Shown: positions 9,212-18,065, numbered from the stretch's first letter. The stretch: 64,000 nt of DNA from an uncultured Flavobacterium sp. (GCF_963422545.1 NZ_OY730258.1:1-64000), one strand, 5' to 3'. Notes: generated by a model from the letters alone, not told the origin. Made by a program: numbers and translations.

Positions 9212-10150
9212 TTAAAAGAATCTTGGGCAAGTGATTTTATCGAATTTCTTAAACAACTCAAATCGAAGGAAAATCTCGTGTGAACCTGAATTATAATTGG
9301 CCAATTTTGTTGTTTCGGCATCATATGCATATCCTATAAATAGTCCGTCGCTTACCTGGAAACCTACTAATGCGCTTAGTGCCGCACTCCAACGATAGGC
9401 AACACCGGCAGTAAATTTTTCGTTAAACAAAAAGTTAGCTGATAAATCGACTTGCAAAGGAGCTCCTTCGGTAATTTTGACCAATGCCGATGGTTTGAAT
9501 TTTAGATTATAATCTAAATCAAAAACATGTCCTGCCATTAAGTAATAATGAACCTGTTCTCTTGCAAAAAATGTAGAAGATCCATCGTAATTTACAGATC
9601 CGTCAAAATGTTTTGTTTGTAATAATGCCGGAGCCGAAAGCCCTACATATGTATTATCTGAATATAGGTAGACTCCTGCTCCAACGTTTGGAGAAAATTT
9701 ATTGCTTACATTCTCCTGAAATCTAGGATCTGATGGGTCAAAAACATCTAGTTTGGTATAATCGATATTTATTAAATTAGCGCTCGCTTTTATTCCAAAA
9801 GCCAACTTATATTGATAAGAAACATCTATTGTATAGGATATGTCTGTAGCAAAATTTGTTTCATCAGAAGGGCCTATACGATCATTAACAAGCGAAAATC
9901 CCAGACCTAGTTTCGAATTCTCAATAGGTGTATGCATAGAAATCGTTCCTGTTTTTGGAGCGCCTTCCAGCCCAACCCATTGTGATCGATAAAGTCCAAA
10001 TATGCTCATGACATCACGCGAACCTGCATACGCTGGATTCACAATACCAGGATTGTACATATACTGTGTATATTGCGAATCTTGCTGTCCACTCATATAA
10101 TTACAGGTGAACAGAATAATTATCAATAATTTTATGTTTAGTGTTTTCAT
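9212..10150 (-). CDS. PorP/SprF-family outer-membrane protein
   Basis: A 312-residue protein with a signal peptide followed by the hallmark QDSQYTQYMYNPGIVNPAYAGSR start of the PorP/SprF family. The rest is strand-rich with alternating aromatic residues (SIFGLYRSQWVGLEGAP, GVAYRWSAALSALVGFQVSDGLFIGYAYDAET), fitting a 14-stranded barrel. In gliding Bacteroidota, SprF-type proteins are needed for secretion or attachment of specific T9SS type-B substrates. The gene directly upstream (10213-11478) encodes such a substrate, which suggests a dedicated pair. Confidence 0.9.
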   Translation of the reverse strand: MKTLNIKLLIIILFTCNYMSGQQDSQYTQYMYNPGIVNPAYAGSRDVMSIFGLYRSQWVGLEGAPKTGTISMHTPIENSKLGLGFSLVNDRIGPSDETNFATDISYTIDVSYQYKLAFGIKASANLINIDYTKLDVFDPSDPRFQENVSNKFSPNVGAGVYLYSDNTYVGLSAPALLQTKHFDGSVNYDGSSTFFAREQVHYYLMAGHVFDLDYNLKFKPSALVKITEGAPLQVDLSANFLFNEKFTAGVAYRWSAALSALVGFQVSDGLFIGYAYDAETTKLANYNSGSHEIFLRFELFKKFDKITCPRFF

Positions 10151-10212
10151 TTTTAATTATTTAAAGAGGTTTATTATTCCCTTTAATGCATTTCAGGAAG
10201 AAGCATTTTATA

Positions 10213-11478
10213 TTAATTATCTTGGTTTATATATAGATAGCCTGATTTTTCTTTGATGTTAGTTTCTGTTTTGTATTTTAAAATATAGAAGTAAGTTCCT
10301 GTTGGCAGACCAGCACCTCGATTGACGGTTGCACGCCCATCTGAAAATCCTCTAAAAACACGGTCACTTTCATTATAACCTCTGGTTTGATAAACCAAAA
10401 CACCCCATCGGTTATAAATCTCAACACTATTATCTGGATATTTATCAATACCTTTTATCAGGAAAAAATCGTTTCTGTTATCACCGTTTGGCGATAACGC
10501 ATTGTAAACAATCAAATCATCCACTTTCTCTTCTGGAGTTTTAGTTACTCTGGCCAATGTAAAAATTCCATAATCAGAAACTTGAGCAGTAACCATTGTT
10601 TGAGCTTCATCTGCTACTCCACCCTCTGAAATCCATTTTTTTATTGTACTATCCCATCTTACAATTTGAATTTCCGTATCATTAATTTCCTGATAGATAT
10701 AAGAAGGAGTTGTATCTGGATTTAGGGTAAGTGTAAGAACAATGTTAGTAAGTCCACCGTCTTTCGTTATTTCCCAGTATTCCTTATCATTAATTAATTG
10801 TATATTATCTTGTTTGCTATTATGAGGATAATTAGTATCTGAGTTTTGCAAAAAGTAATGAGATGTATAAGTATCTAAGTTATCACCTGAATTTTCATGT
10901 ATTGATGGACGATAATAATTTGCATCTCCAACAGGATATTCAAATGCTGCAGTTCCTATTTTCGTAACTCTACCATCAACAAAACTGTTATTACTTGTAT
11001 TTGTATGTGTTGCGTTACTTTCGAAGATTACACTTCCGTTATAACTATCGGCATCTATTATTCCTTTTTGAAAATTGGAATTGCCTGAAACAGAAATATC
11101 TGTTGCCAGCAAAAATGGAGTCGATACATAAGTATTATTGAACATAACATTTTTAAAACGGGAGTAAACAAAGGCTGAAGGTATTTCTCCATCTATGATT
11201 TGTTCTTCGTGTCCTGCAAAATAAGTTGTTCCTTCTTGTGAAGGTGTAAAACTAACTTTACCATCATTGGTCCAATGATTGAAAATATGCACTTGCCCGT
11301 CATTGATAAACTCTCCTGTGGCAGTGTTTTTAAAATCAAAATGTACAGAAACTAAAGTTCCTGAAGCAACTTTGATTTGATCGGGATTTAATAATTGTGC
11401 CTGTAAATTAAAGACTGGATGGCAAACGACAACAATTAGAGTCGTTACTTTTTTTATAAATGGAAATATATTTTTCAT
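10213..11478 (-). CDS. Secreted protein with T9SS type-B (gliding-motility, CHU_C) C-terminal domain
   Basis: A 421-residue protein with an N-terminal signal (FIKKVTTLIVVVCHPVFNLQAQ), a middle beta-rich region of unknown function (about 25-320), and a C-terminal domain beginning VYNALSPNGDNRNDFFLI and continuing VEIYNRWGVLVYQTRGY...GLPTGTYFYILKY. This is the gliding-motility-associated C-terminal domain used as a type-B T9SS sorting signal. It should be exported to the cell surface with help from the PorP/SprF protein encoded 63 bp downstream. It carries one of the three shared promoter blocks (11574-11635) upstream. Much smaller than adhesins such as SprB. Confidence 0.88.
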   Translation of the reverse strand: MKNIFPFIKKVTTLIVVVCHPVFNLQAQLLNPDQIKVASGTLVSVHFDFKNTATGEFINDGQVHIFNHWTNDGKVSFTPSQEGTTYFAGHEEQIIDGEIPSAFVYSRFKNVMFNNTYVSTPFLLATDISVSGNSNFQKGIIDADSYNGSVIFESNATHTNTSNNSFVDGRVTKIGTAAFEYPVGDANYYRPSIHENSGDNLDTYTSHYFLQNSDTNYPHNSKQDNIQLINDKEYWEITKDGGLTNIVLTLTLNPDTTPSYIYQEINDTEIQIVRWDSTIKKWISEGGVADEAQTMVTAQVSDYGIFTLARVTKTPEEKVDDLIVYNALSPNGDNRNDFFLIKGIDKYPDNSVEIYNRWGVLVYQTRGYNESDRVFRGFSDGRATVNRGAGLPTGTYFYILKYKTETNIKEKSGYLYINQDN

Positions 11479-11573
11479 AAAAATTCAATTTACTGCCTGT
11501 ATGCAGATTAGAAATGAATGTATCTACTTGTCGACGCTCCGTTCTGGTTATATAAAACCTAATGTTTATAATA

Positions 11574-11635
11574 CAAAGTGACAAAAATTAGGAACCTAAA
11601 TACGTCTAAAAAACACCAGATTAAGGTGTTTTTAT
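11574..11635 (-). promoter_or_regulatory. Shared 62-bp promoter block, copy A (upstream of the T9SS type-B gene)
   Basis: On the plus strand the block opens CCTAAATACGTC and continues with AAACACCAGATTAAGGTG; ACACC and GGTGT form an inverted repeat here. It aligns without gaps to copies B (16399-16460) and C (17909-17970). On the minus strand a box TCACTTTG (11574-11581) sits 25 nt after the first base of GACG, as in the other two copies, and fits the Bacteroidota -7 element TAnnTTTG except at position 2. The -33 position reads TTTAGG, a poor match. Weak core elements plus an upstream conserved site fit an activator-dependent promoter. The leader to the start codon would be about 90 nt. Confidence 0.6.
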
Positions 11636-11712
11636 TTGCATAAACCCTAGTAAACTAAGCAAGTTTGTTGTGTAAATCCGTAATTTAAGAAAACGCCTAG
11701 TTGTAGATTTAT

Positions 11713-11746
11713 AAAAAGAGTACAGCCTTTAGTAAAGACTGTACTC
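11713..11746 (-). terminator. Intrinsic terminator of the collagen-like gene
   Basis: On the minus strand, right after the stop of the collagen-like gene, GAGTACAG and CTGTACTC pair, and the inner CTTTA/TAAAG also pair around a single G, with one mismatch between the two stems. A run of five T follows. It isolates the collagen-like gene from the T9SS type-B gene, which then needs its own promoter (copy A). Confidence 0.85.
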
Positions 11747-11754
11747 ACAATTAA

Positions 11755-14700
11755 TTATTTTTTTGCTATAATTTCTTGTACCAATTTTTTAAGAGAATCT
11801 AATTCCTGTTGTTGCTCTTTTTGATTTTTTTGAAGTAACAAGATTTCATTTTGTTGCTCTTTTACAGCTTCTACTAATACTGGAATAATTGTAGTATAAG
11901 AAACCGAATAGAATCCTTTATCATCTACAGTAACTGCTTCTGGCAATATTTTTTCAATATCCTGAGCTATTACTCCTAACTGATGTTTTTGGTCAAAACT
12001 CATATCTTTAAACTCGTCAGCTTTCCAGTTGTAACCTACTCCCTCAATTTTCATTATTTTATCTAATGCATTTGTGATTGGAGTTATGTCTTTTTTAAAT
12101 CTTCTGTCTGATGCATTCGTCCAAGCAGTTGTTCCACCAGCAGTACCATTTACGTAAAATCTATATGAAGTATTAGCATTAGACTGATTTATTGCAAAAC
12201 TGCTGCTCACTCTGTCGTAAACAAAAACTCTATTACTAAAAACGCCTGCTCCTGTTAAATGAACCATCTCAAAAATATCATTGCCTCTTCCGTTAAGAGA
12301 AGATCCTATAATCCATCTGTCATTTGCAGCATTTCTAATAAAATTAAGTTCCGCTGTATTATTATAATTTCCTGATGTAAGTCCACTATTAATATGCATA
12401 ACAGTACCTCTAATCGCACCTGCGACATCTAGTTTTTGACCTGGATCTAGTTTGCCAATACCAACATTACCATTATTAGCAATAGACATTCGTTTGCTGT
12501 TAGCTGTCCAAAAATCTAAACCACTTGTATTACCATTAGCTGCAGTTGTTCGATTAGAAGAGATACCTTCTCCACTAGTGCTTAGACCAAATATTAACCC
12601 TGACCTTAATGTTCCATTAGCTAAGTTTTCACCGTCTATCTGCAATGTTTTGCTAAAAACACCATTTCCTACTACACTTAATTCTTTGGCAGGATTAGTT
12701 GTTCCAATACCAATGCTACCCATTTGGTATATATTCTGAGTATTAGAAGTAGCCTCATTTGTAGTTCCTGCAACGCGCCATGGTTCTGAAAGTGCTATCG
12801 ATGCAGGTGTCCAGTTAGTTCCATTCCAAGTTAAAACTTGATTTGATGTAGGAGCAGCCGTATTTATTGGTCTGCCTTGTAATTGATTAGCATTCCACAA
12901 AGCTGTAGTATTTTGAGCCGATATTATATGATTTGTATTATTAACAACTATACCTGTACCAGCAGTATAAACAGGTGCTGGATTCCCAGCATCTCCTTTT
13001 GCCCCCGTTGCACCAACATCTCCTTTATCTCCTTTATCTCCTTTATCCCCTTTTGTACCTGCAACACCAGACGCACCCGTTAAACCAATTGGACCTTGTG
13101 CTCCAGTTAATCCTCTTGCTCCATCATCACCTTTTGCTCCAGTAGCACCAGCCAAACCTTGCACTCCTTGTAATCCTCGAGGTCCAACAGTTCCGTCAAC
13201 TCCATCTTTTCCGTTTGTTCCTGCAATACCTTGTAAACCTTGTGGTCCAACTGCTCCGTCTTTTCCATCAATACCATCTTTTCCGTTTGCTCCGTCAGTT
13301 CCGTTTGTTCCCGCAATACCTTGTAATCCTTGAGGACCAACTGCTCCGTTTTTTCCATCAACACCATCTTTTCCGTTTGCACCGTCAGTTCCGTTTGTTC
13401 CTGCGATACCTTGTAAACCTTGTGGTCCAACTGCTCCGTCTGCTCCATCTTTTCCATTGGCTCCGTCAGTTCCATTTGTTCCTGCGATACCTTGTAAACC
13501 TTGTGGTCCAACTGCTCCATCAACACCATCTTTTCCGTTAGCACCGTCAGTTCCATTTGTTCCTGCAATACCTTGTAAACCTTGTGGTCCAATTGCTCCG
13601 TCTACTCCATCTTTTCCATTGGCTCCGTCAGTTCCGTTTGTTCCTGCAATACCTTGTAAACCTTGTGGTCCAACTGCTCCGTCTACTCCATCTTTTCCGT
13701 TTGCTCCATCAATTCCGTTTGTTCCTGCGATACCTTGTAATCCTTGAGGTCCAACTGCTCCGTCTACTCCATCTTTTCCGTCAGTTCCATTTGTTCCTGC
13801 GATACCTTGTAAACCTTGTGGTCCAACTGCTCCATCAACACCATCTTTTCCATTAGCTCCGTCAGTTCCGTTTGTTCCTGCGATACCTTGTAAACCTTGA
13901 GGTCCAACTGCTCCGTCTACTCCATCTTTTCCGTTTGTTCCTGCAATACCTTGTAATCCTTGTGGTCCAACTGCTCCATCAACACCATCTTTTCCATTAG
14001 CTCCGTCAGTTCCGTTTGTTCCTGCGATACCTTGTAAACCTTGAGGTCCAACTGCTCCGTCTACTCCATCTTTTCCGTTTGTTCCTGCAATACCTTGTAA
14101 TCCTTGTGGTCCAACTGCTCCATCAACACCATCTTTTCCATTAGCTCCGTCAGTTCCGTTTGTTCCTGCGATACCTTGTAAACCTTGAGGTCCAACTACT
14201 CCGTCAACACCATCTTTTCCGTTTGCTCCGTCAGTTCCGTTTGTTCCTGCGATACCTTGTAAACCTTGTGGTCCAACTGCTCCGTCAACACCATCTTTTC
14301 CATTGGCTCCGTCAGTTCCGTTTGTTCCTGCGATACCTTGTAAACCTTGTGGTCCAACTGCTCCGTCTACTCCATCTTTTCCGTTTGCTCCGTCGGTTCC
14401 GTTTGTTCCTGCAATACCTTGTAATCCTTGAGGTCCAACTGCTCCGTCTACTCCATCTTTTCCATTAGCTCCGTCAGTTCCGTTTGTTCCTGCGATACCT
14501 TGTAATCCTTGTGGTCCAACTGCTCCGTCTACTCCATCTTTTCCGTTAGCTCCGTCGGTTCCGTTTGTTCCTGCAATACCTTGTAATCCTTGAGGTCCAA
14601 CTGCTCCGTCTACTCCATCTTTTCCATTAGCTCCGTCAGTTCCGTTTGTTCCTGCGATACCTTGTAATCCTTGTGGTCCAACTGCTCCGTCAACACCATC

Positions 14701-16245
14701 TTTTCCGTTTGTTCCGTCAGTTCCGTTTGTTCCTGCGATACCTTGTAAACCTTGTGGTCCAACTGCTCCGTCTACTCCATCTTTTCCGTTAGCTCCGTCG
14801 GTTCCATTTGTTCCTGCAATACCTTGTAAACCTTGAGGTCCAACTGCTCCGTCTACTCCATCTTTTCCGTCAGTTCCGTTTGTCCCTGCGATACCTTGTA
14901 ATCCTTGCAAACCTTGTGGTCCAACTGCTCCGTCAACACCATCTCTTCCATTTGCTCCATCAGTTCCGTTTGTTCCTGCAATACCTTCTAAACCTTGAGG
15001 TCCAACTGCGCCGTCAACTCCATCTTTTCCATTGGCTCCGTCGGTTCCGTTTGTTCCTGCAATACCTTGTAATCCTTGAGGTCCAACTGCTCCGTCTACT
15101 CCATCTTTTCCATTGGCTCCGTCGGTTCCGTTTGTTCCTGCGATACCTTGTAAACCTTGTGGTCCAACTGCTCCGTCTACTCCATCTTTTCCGTTAGCTC
15201 CGTTTGTCCCTGCGATACCTTGTAATCCTTGCAAACCTTGTGGTCCAACTGCTCCGTCTACTCCATCTTTTCCGTTAGCTCCGTTTGTCCCTGCGATACC
15301 TTGTAATCCTTGCAAACCTTGTGGTCCAACTGCTCCGTCAACACCATCTTTTCCGTCAGTTCCGTTTGTCCCTGCGATACCTTGTAATCCTTGCAAACCT
15401 TGTGGTCCAACTGCTCCGTCAACACCATCTTTTCCATTTGCTCCATCAGTTCCGTTTGTTCCTGCGATACCTTGTAATCCTTGCAAACCTTGTGGTCCAA
15501 CTGCTCCATCAACACCATCTTTTCCATTTGCTCCGTCAGTTCCGTTTGTTCCTGCAATACCTTGTAAACCTTGAGGTCCAACTGCGCCGTCAACTCCATC
15601 TTTTCCGTTTGCTCCGTCAATTCCGTTTGTTCCTGCGATACCTTGTAATCCTTGTAAACCTTGTGGTCCAACTGCTCCGTCAACACCATCTTTTCCGTTT
15701 GCACCAGGTAATCCTTGATCACCTTTTAAACCTGTTAAAGTAATTTCATGTAATTTTTCATCTTCATCTTTATAGGTCAAAACTTTTGTTGTTGAATTGT
15801 AATTTAAAGACGTTAATGTTTGATATGTTTTTACATTGCCCTCTATATTTATAGTAGTTGTTTTGCCATCCTCGTTTGAATATGTGTAAGTACCGTTTCC
15901 ATTGTTTACCAATGTTGTGATCGTTTCTTTAAAATTATCTATTTCATCTTTGTTAACAATTCTTACCCATTTTACTCCATTCCAGTAGTAAAAACCAGGG
16001 GTAACATCATTAATTGTTTGTGTATTATAAACCAATAAACTTACAGCAGCTGTACCTATTACAGGCGCTTGTAATGCGGTTTGCGTCAGTTTAACACGAG
16101 GTATTAACATCCCTTTATTTGTAGCAGTAACATCCAACTGAGAGGATTGTTCTGGGGTTAAGGTTCCGATTCCAACCTGACTATATGATACTGTCGAGAA
16201 CAACAATAAACCGGTAAGTCCTAAAAAAGTGTTCTTTAATTTCAT
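11755..16245 (-). CDS. Giant collagen-like (Gly-X-Y) surface protein with C-terminal S74 self-cleaving chaperone domain
   Basis: The 1496-residue protein has a signal peptide (LGLTGLLLFSTVSYSQ), an N-terminal region common to Bacteroidota structural proteins (QVGIGTLTPEQSSQLDVTA...GFYYWNGVKWVRI), then about 860 residues of Gly-X-Y made of roughly 35 units of the type GLQGIAGTNGTDGANGKDG plus VDGAVGPQ. A short degenerate Gly-X-Y part (GAKGDKGDKGDKGD style) follows. The C-terminal part has 'IGIGTTNPAKELSVVG' tail-fibre-like segments and ends in a Peptidase_S74 intramolecular chaperone. The start SDRRFKKDI puts Ser1379 and Lys1384 where the self-cleavage dyad of endosialidase tail spikes lies. 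A terminal coiled coil (KEQQNEILLLQKNQKEQQQE) fits a trimer. Expected to form a trimeric rod on the surface; no T9SS type-A or type-B signal was seen. Confidence 0.9.
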   Translation of the reverse strand: MKLKNTFLGLTGLLLFSTVSYSQVGIGTLTPEQSSQLDVTATNKGMLIPRVKLTQTALQAPVIGTAAVSLLVYNTQTINDVTPGFYYWNGVKWVRIVNKDEIDNFKETITTLVNNGNGTYTYSNEDGKTTTINIEGNVKTYQTLTSLNYNSTTKVLTYKDEDEKLHEITLTGLKGDQGLPGANGKDGVDGAVGPQGLQGLQGIAGTNGIDGANGKDGVDGAVGPQGLQGIAGTNGTDGANGKDGVDGAVGPQGLQGLQGIAGTNGTDGANGKDGVDGAVGPQGLQGLQGIAGTNGTDGKDGVDGAVGPQGLQGLQGIAGTNGANGKDGVDGAVGPQGLQGLQGIAGTNGANGKDGVDGAVGPQGLQGIAGTNGTDGANGKDGVDGAVGPQGLQGIAGTNGTDGANGKDGVDGAVGPQGLEGIAGTNGTDGANGRDGVDGAVGPQGLQGLQGIAGTNGTDGKDGVDGAVGPQGLQGIAGTNGTDGANGKDGVDGAVGPQGLQGIAGTNGTDGTNGKDGVDGAVGPQGLQGIAGTNGTDGANGKDGVDGAVGPQGLQGIAGTNGTDGANGKDGVDGAVGPQGLQGIAGTNGTDGANGKDGVDGAVGPQGLQGIAGTNGTDGANGKDGVDGAVGPQGLQGIAGTNGTDGANGKDGVDGAVGPQGLQGIAGTNGTDGANGKDGVDGVVGPQGLQGIAGTNGTDGANGKDGVDGAVGPQGLQGIAGTNGKDGVDGAVGPQGLQGIAGTNGTDGANGKDGVDGAVGPQGLQGIAGTNGKDGVDGAVGPQGLQGIAGTNGTDGANGKDGVDGAVGPQGLQGIAGTNGTDGKDGVDGAVGPQGLQGIAGTNGIDGANGKDGVDGAVGPQGLQGIAGTNGTDGANGKDGVDGAIGPQGLQGIAGTNGTDGANGKDGVDGAVGPQGLQGIAGTNGTDGANGKDGADGAVGPQGLQGIAGTNGTDGANGKDGVDGKNGAVGPQGLQGIAGTNGTDGANGKDGIDGKDGAVGPQGLQGIAGTNGKDGVDGTVGPRGLQGVQGLAGATGAKGDDGARGLTGAQGPIGLTGASGVAGTKGDKGDKGDKGDVGATGAKGDAGNPAPVYTAGTGIVVNNTNHIISAQNTTALWNANQLQGRPINTAAPTSNQVLTWNGTNWTPASIALSEPWRVAGTTNEATSNTQNIYQMGSIGIGTTNPAKELSVVGNGVFSKTLQIDGENLANGTLRSGLIFGLSTSGEGISSNRTTAANGNTSGLDFWTANSKRMSIANNGNVGIGKLDPGQKLDVAGAIRGTVMHINSGLTSGNYNNTAELNFIRNAANDRWIIGSSLNGRGNDIFEMVHLTGAGVFSNRVFVYDRVSSSFAINQSNANTSYRFYVNGTAGGTTAWTNASDRRFKKDITPITNALDKIMKIEGVGYNWKADEFKDMSFDQKHQLGVIAQDIEKILPEAVTVDDKGFYSVSYTTIIPVLVEAVKEQQNEILLLQKNQKEQQQELDSLKKLVQEIIAKK
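13090..15725 (-). repeat. In-gene tandem repeat array encoding Gly-X-Y units (mostly 81 bp)
   Basis: Roughly 35 tandem units, most of 27 codons, with variants of 21, 24 and 30 codons. All length changes are multiples of three codons, so the Gly-X-Y phase is never broken. Neighbouring units are often almost identical at DNA level, which points to recent expansion by recombination or slippage. The repeats also keep several antisense frames open; those are not genes. Confidence 0.95.
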
Positions 16246-16398
16246 AGCGTTAATTATTAAATTAGTAAAATGAATATTTAGTAAATTTTCAAAATCAGTA
16301 CTTTACTATAATGTTTTCTATCTTCTCTGTAATTGACAACAAAAAGAAAAATTCATAACCTGTTTCGTTTTGGTAATTGATATGAATAATTTACATGA

Positions 16399-16460
16399 CA
16401 AAGGAACATATTACGACAGCCCAAAAACGTCAAATAAACACCATATTAGGGTATAATTAA
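16399..16460 (-). promoter_or_regulatory. Shared 62-bp promoter block, copy B (upstream of the collagen-like gene)
   Basis: On the plus strand it reads CCCAAAAACGTC, then AAACACCATATTAGGGT. On the minus strand the box TTCCTTTG (16399-16406) has the same spacing from GACG as in copies A and C, and the bases after it (TCATGTAAATTATT) also resemble copy C (CTCTCTAAATTATT). The implied leader before the ATG at 16245 is about 145 nt. The 16461-16703 stretch behind it holds no gene or repeat that I can see. Confidence 0.6.
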
Positions 16461-16703
16461 AGATTATAATAAGTATTCACCAATAAAGAGAGGAGTTTTC
16501 ATTCATTTAATAAGGATTATTCATAGTTTTGACTCTTCCGATAAAGAATAACTGATTGAAAATATGCCGACAAGAAGACGATAGAACAAAAATTATATCA
16601 TATAAATTCTGCTCAAAATCCAAAAGCCTAACACCTGAATTTGACCAGATATTAAGCAATTATTTATTCTTAAAAAGATATTTTAGAGGGTGTTTATGGT
16701 ATT

Positions 16704-17696
16704 TTAATAATTAGATTTAATAAAATCCTCAGATGGTTTTTTGCCATATTCTTTAAAATACAAAGAGTTAAACTTAGTTACCTTGGCATAACTCAATTCA
16801 TAAGCTACATCAGAAATTTTATTAAAATTTTCACTCTTAAGTAGTTTATTCGCTAAAATCATTTTTTCCCTCACAAAAAATTGATTTGGCGTAGTTACAA
16901 ACATCTTCTTAAATAAAGTTTTAAATTTTGTAACCGACATTCCGGCTATTTCAGCTAAATATACAACTCCTGGAAATCCCCCTACAAGATTGTTTAACAA
17001 ATATTCTTTAGTTTGGTTTAATGCTTTAACCTCTTTTTTAGATATATGATGTAACATCGGGGTAAGATTCGAGTATCTATTAATAAACTTGGCTAACAAT
17101 CTTAGGCTAACTCCTTTTAAGTAAATCTCGAATGCAGGATCTAAGAAGGATTTATTCTTTATAGCGTGCATAATTAGCTTACTATTACTATCAATATGAT
17201 CATAAAAAAAGAGCGTATTTTTATCACTTTTTATTTTACGTTTATTTGTACCTTCTAATTCTGAACCAACAATAGATGAGCTTATTAATTCTTTACTAAC
17301 TAATAAGCGCATTGCAAAAACTCGCTCTCCAATAACAGGTTGAAACACATTTTCTATAGCATTATCAAAAACTCCCAATCCTAAATTAGCTTTATAACCT
17401 ATTTTGTGTTTGATTCCATCTACATGAATTAGATTCATTTCATCGCTAAAATCATAATGTATAATAAACAGACCGTTGTCTGATTTAAGGCGTTTTAAAT
17501 AAATGTCTTTATTAAATTTTAAGTCTAAAAGAACAACAGAAAGCCCTTTAGTTACTGTTGTAAAAAAGAATCCTCCATCGGCTACTTCTTTTGGAGTAAT
17601 CAATAATTTTTCATCAATTAATTCTATTCCAAATTGTTCTGCAAGTCTACGTAACCATGTCGAAGACAAGGAATAAGTATGTTTAATTTCAATCAT
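16704..17696 (-). CDS. AraC-family transcription regulator (paralogue 1)
   Basis: A 330-residue protein with a C-terminal AraC/XylS double helix-turn-helix (about residues 230-328: VYLAEIAGMSVTKFKTLFKKMFVTTPNQFFV...SDVAYELSYAKVTKFNSLYFKEYGKKPSEDF). The N-terminal ~220 residues are not a cupin that I recognise, but are closely shared with paralogue 2 (nearly identical YDHIDSNSKLIMHAIKNKSFLDPAF region). It has its own copy of the shared promoter block (C) about 210 nt upstream, which fits autoregulation or control by paralogues 2 and 3. It is the gene next to the collagen-like gene, and probably controls it. Confidence 0.9.
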   Translation of the reverse strand: MIEIKHTYSLSSTWLRRLAEQFGIELIDEKLLITPKEVADGGFFFTTVTKGLSVVLLDLKFNKDIYLKRLKSDNGLFIIHYDFSDEMNLIHVDGIKHKIGYKANLGLGVFDNAIENVFQPVIGERVFAMRLLVSKELISSSIVGSELEGTNKRKIKSDKNTLFFYDHIDSNSKLIMHAIKNKSFLDPAFEIYLKGVSLRLLAKFINRYSNLTPMLHHISKKEVKALNQTKEYLLNNLVGGFPGVVYLAEIAGMSVTKFKTLFKKMFVTTPNQFFVREKMILANKLLKSENFNKISDVAYELSYAKVTKFNSLYFKEYGKKPSEDFIKSNY

Positions 17697-17908
17697 AATT
17701 CTAATTTTTTAATAGCGCTCTTTTTGAAATATTTTCAAAAAAATATTCCACTTATTTAAGTTTATTATTTAGAAAGAATAGAAGTAAGATTTAAAAGGGT
17801 GCTTTTTTGAGTCATAGAATCTTTTCAATAAAAATTCCATCGCATAATCGAAGATAAATTCTCAGCAAGGTATTTTTAAACCTTGTTCTTAATAAATAAT
17901 TTAGAGAG

Positions 17909-17970
17909 CAAATAGAAGAATTCTTTTAGCCTAAATACGTCATAAAAACAGCACTATAAGGTATTTATGA
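17909..17970 (-). promoter_or_regulatory. Shared 62-bp promoter block, copy C (upstream of AraC paralogue 1)
   Basis: On the plus strand it reads CCTAAATACGTC, then AAAAACAGCACTATAAGGT. On the minus strand the box TCTATTTG (17909-17916) is the -7-like element. An additional 8-bp inverted repeat (AAGGTATT / AATACCTT) spans its upstream edge at 17958-17985. The long leader (about 205 nt) between the box and the ATG at 17696 has no visible gene. Confidence 0.6.
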
Positions 17971-18039
17971 AAAACCAATACCTTAAAAAGGGGTACAATA
18001 CGCTAGATTAAAATCATTTCTTTACAGAAATAAAGATTC

Positions 18040-18065
18040 AATCAAAAACGGTGTCGTTTTTGATT
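18040..18065 (-). terminator. Hairpin, likely terminator of the AraC 2-3 operon
   Basis: A perfect 11-bp stem (AATCAAAAACG / CGTTTTTGATT) with a GTGT/ACAC loop. The 3' arm contains the T run instead of having it after the stem, so it is a weaker terminator candidate. It lies 155 bp after the stop of paralogue 2 and before promoter block C. Confidence 0.5.

Noticed and set aside
13090..15725. CRISPR-like periodicity
   Set aside because: The repeats are contiguous, without unique spacers, and encode Gly-X-Y in a long gene.
13107..15743. Many long open frames on the antisense strand and in other frames within the collagen-like gene
   Set aside because: They arise from the 81-bp repeats, which keep all phases open. 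Their translations are low-complexity (QYLVNLVVQ-like) with no signals or relatives.
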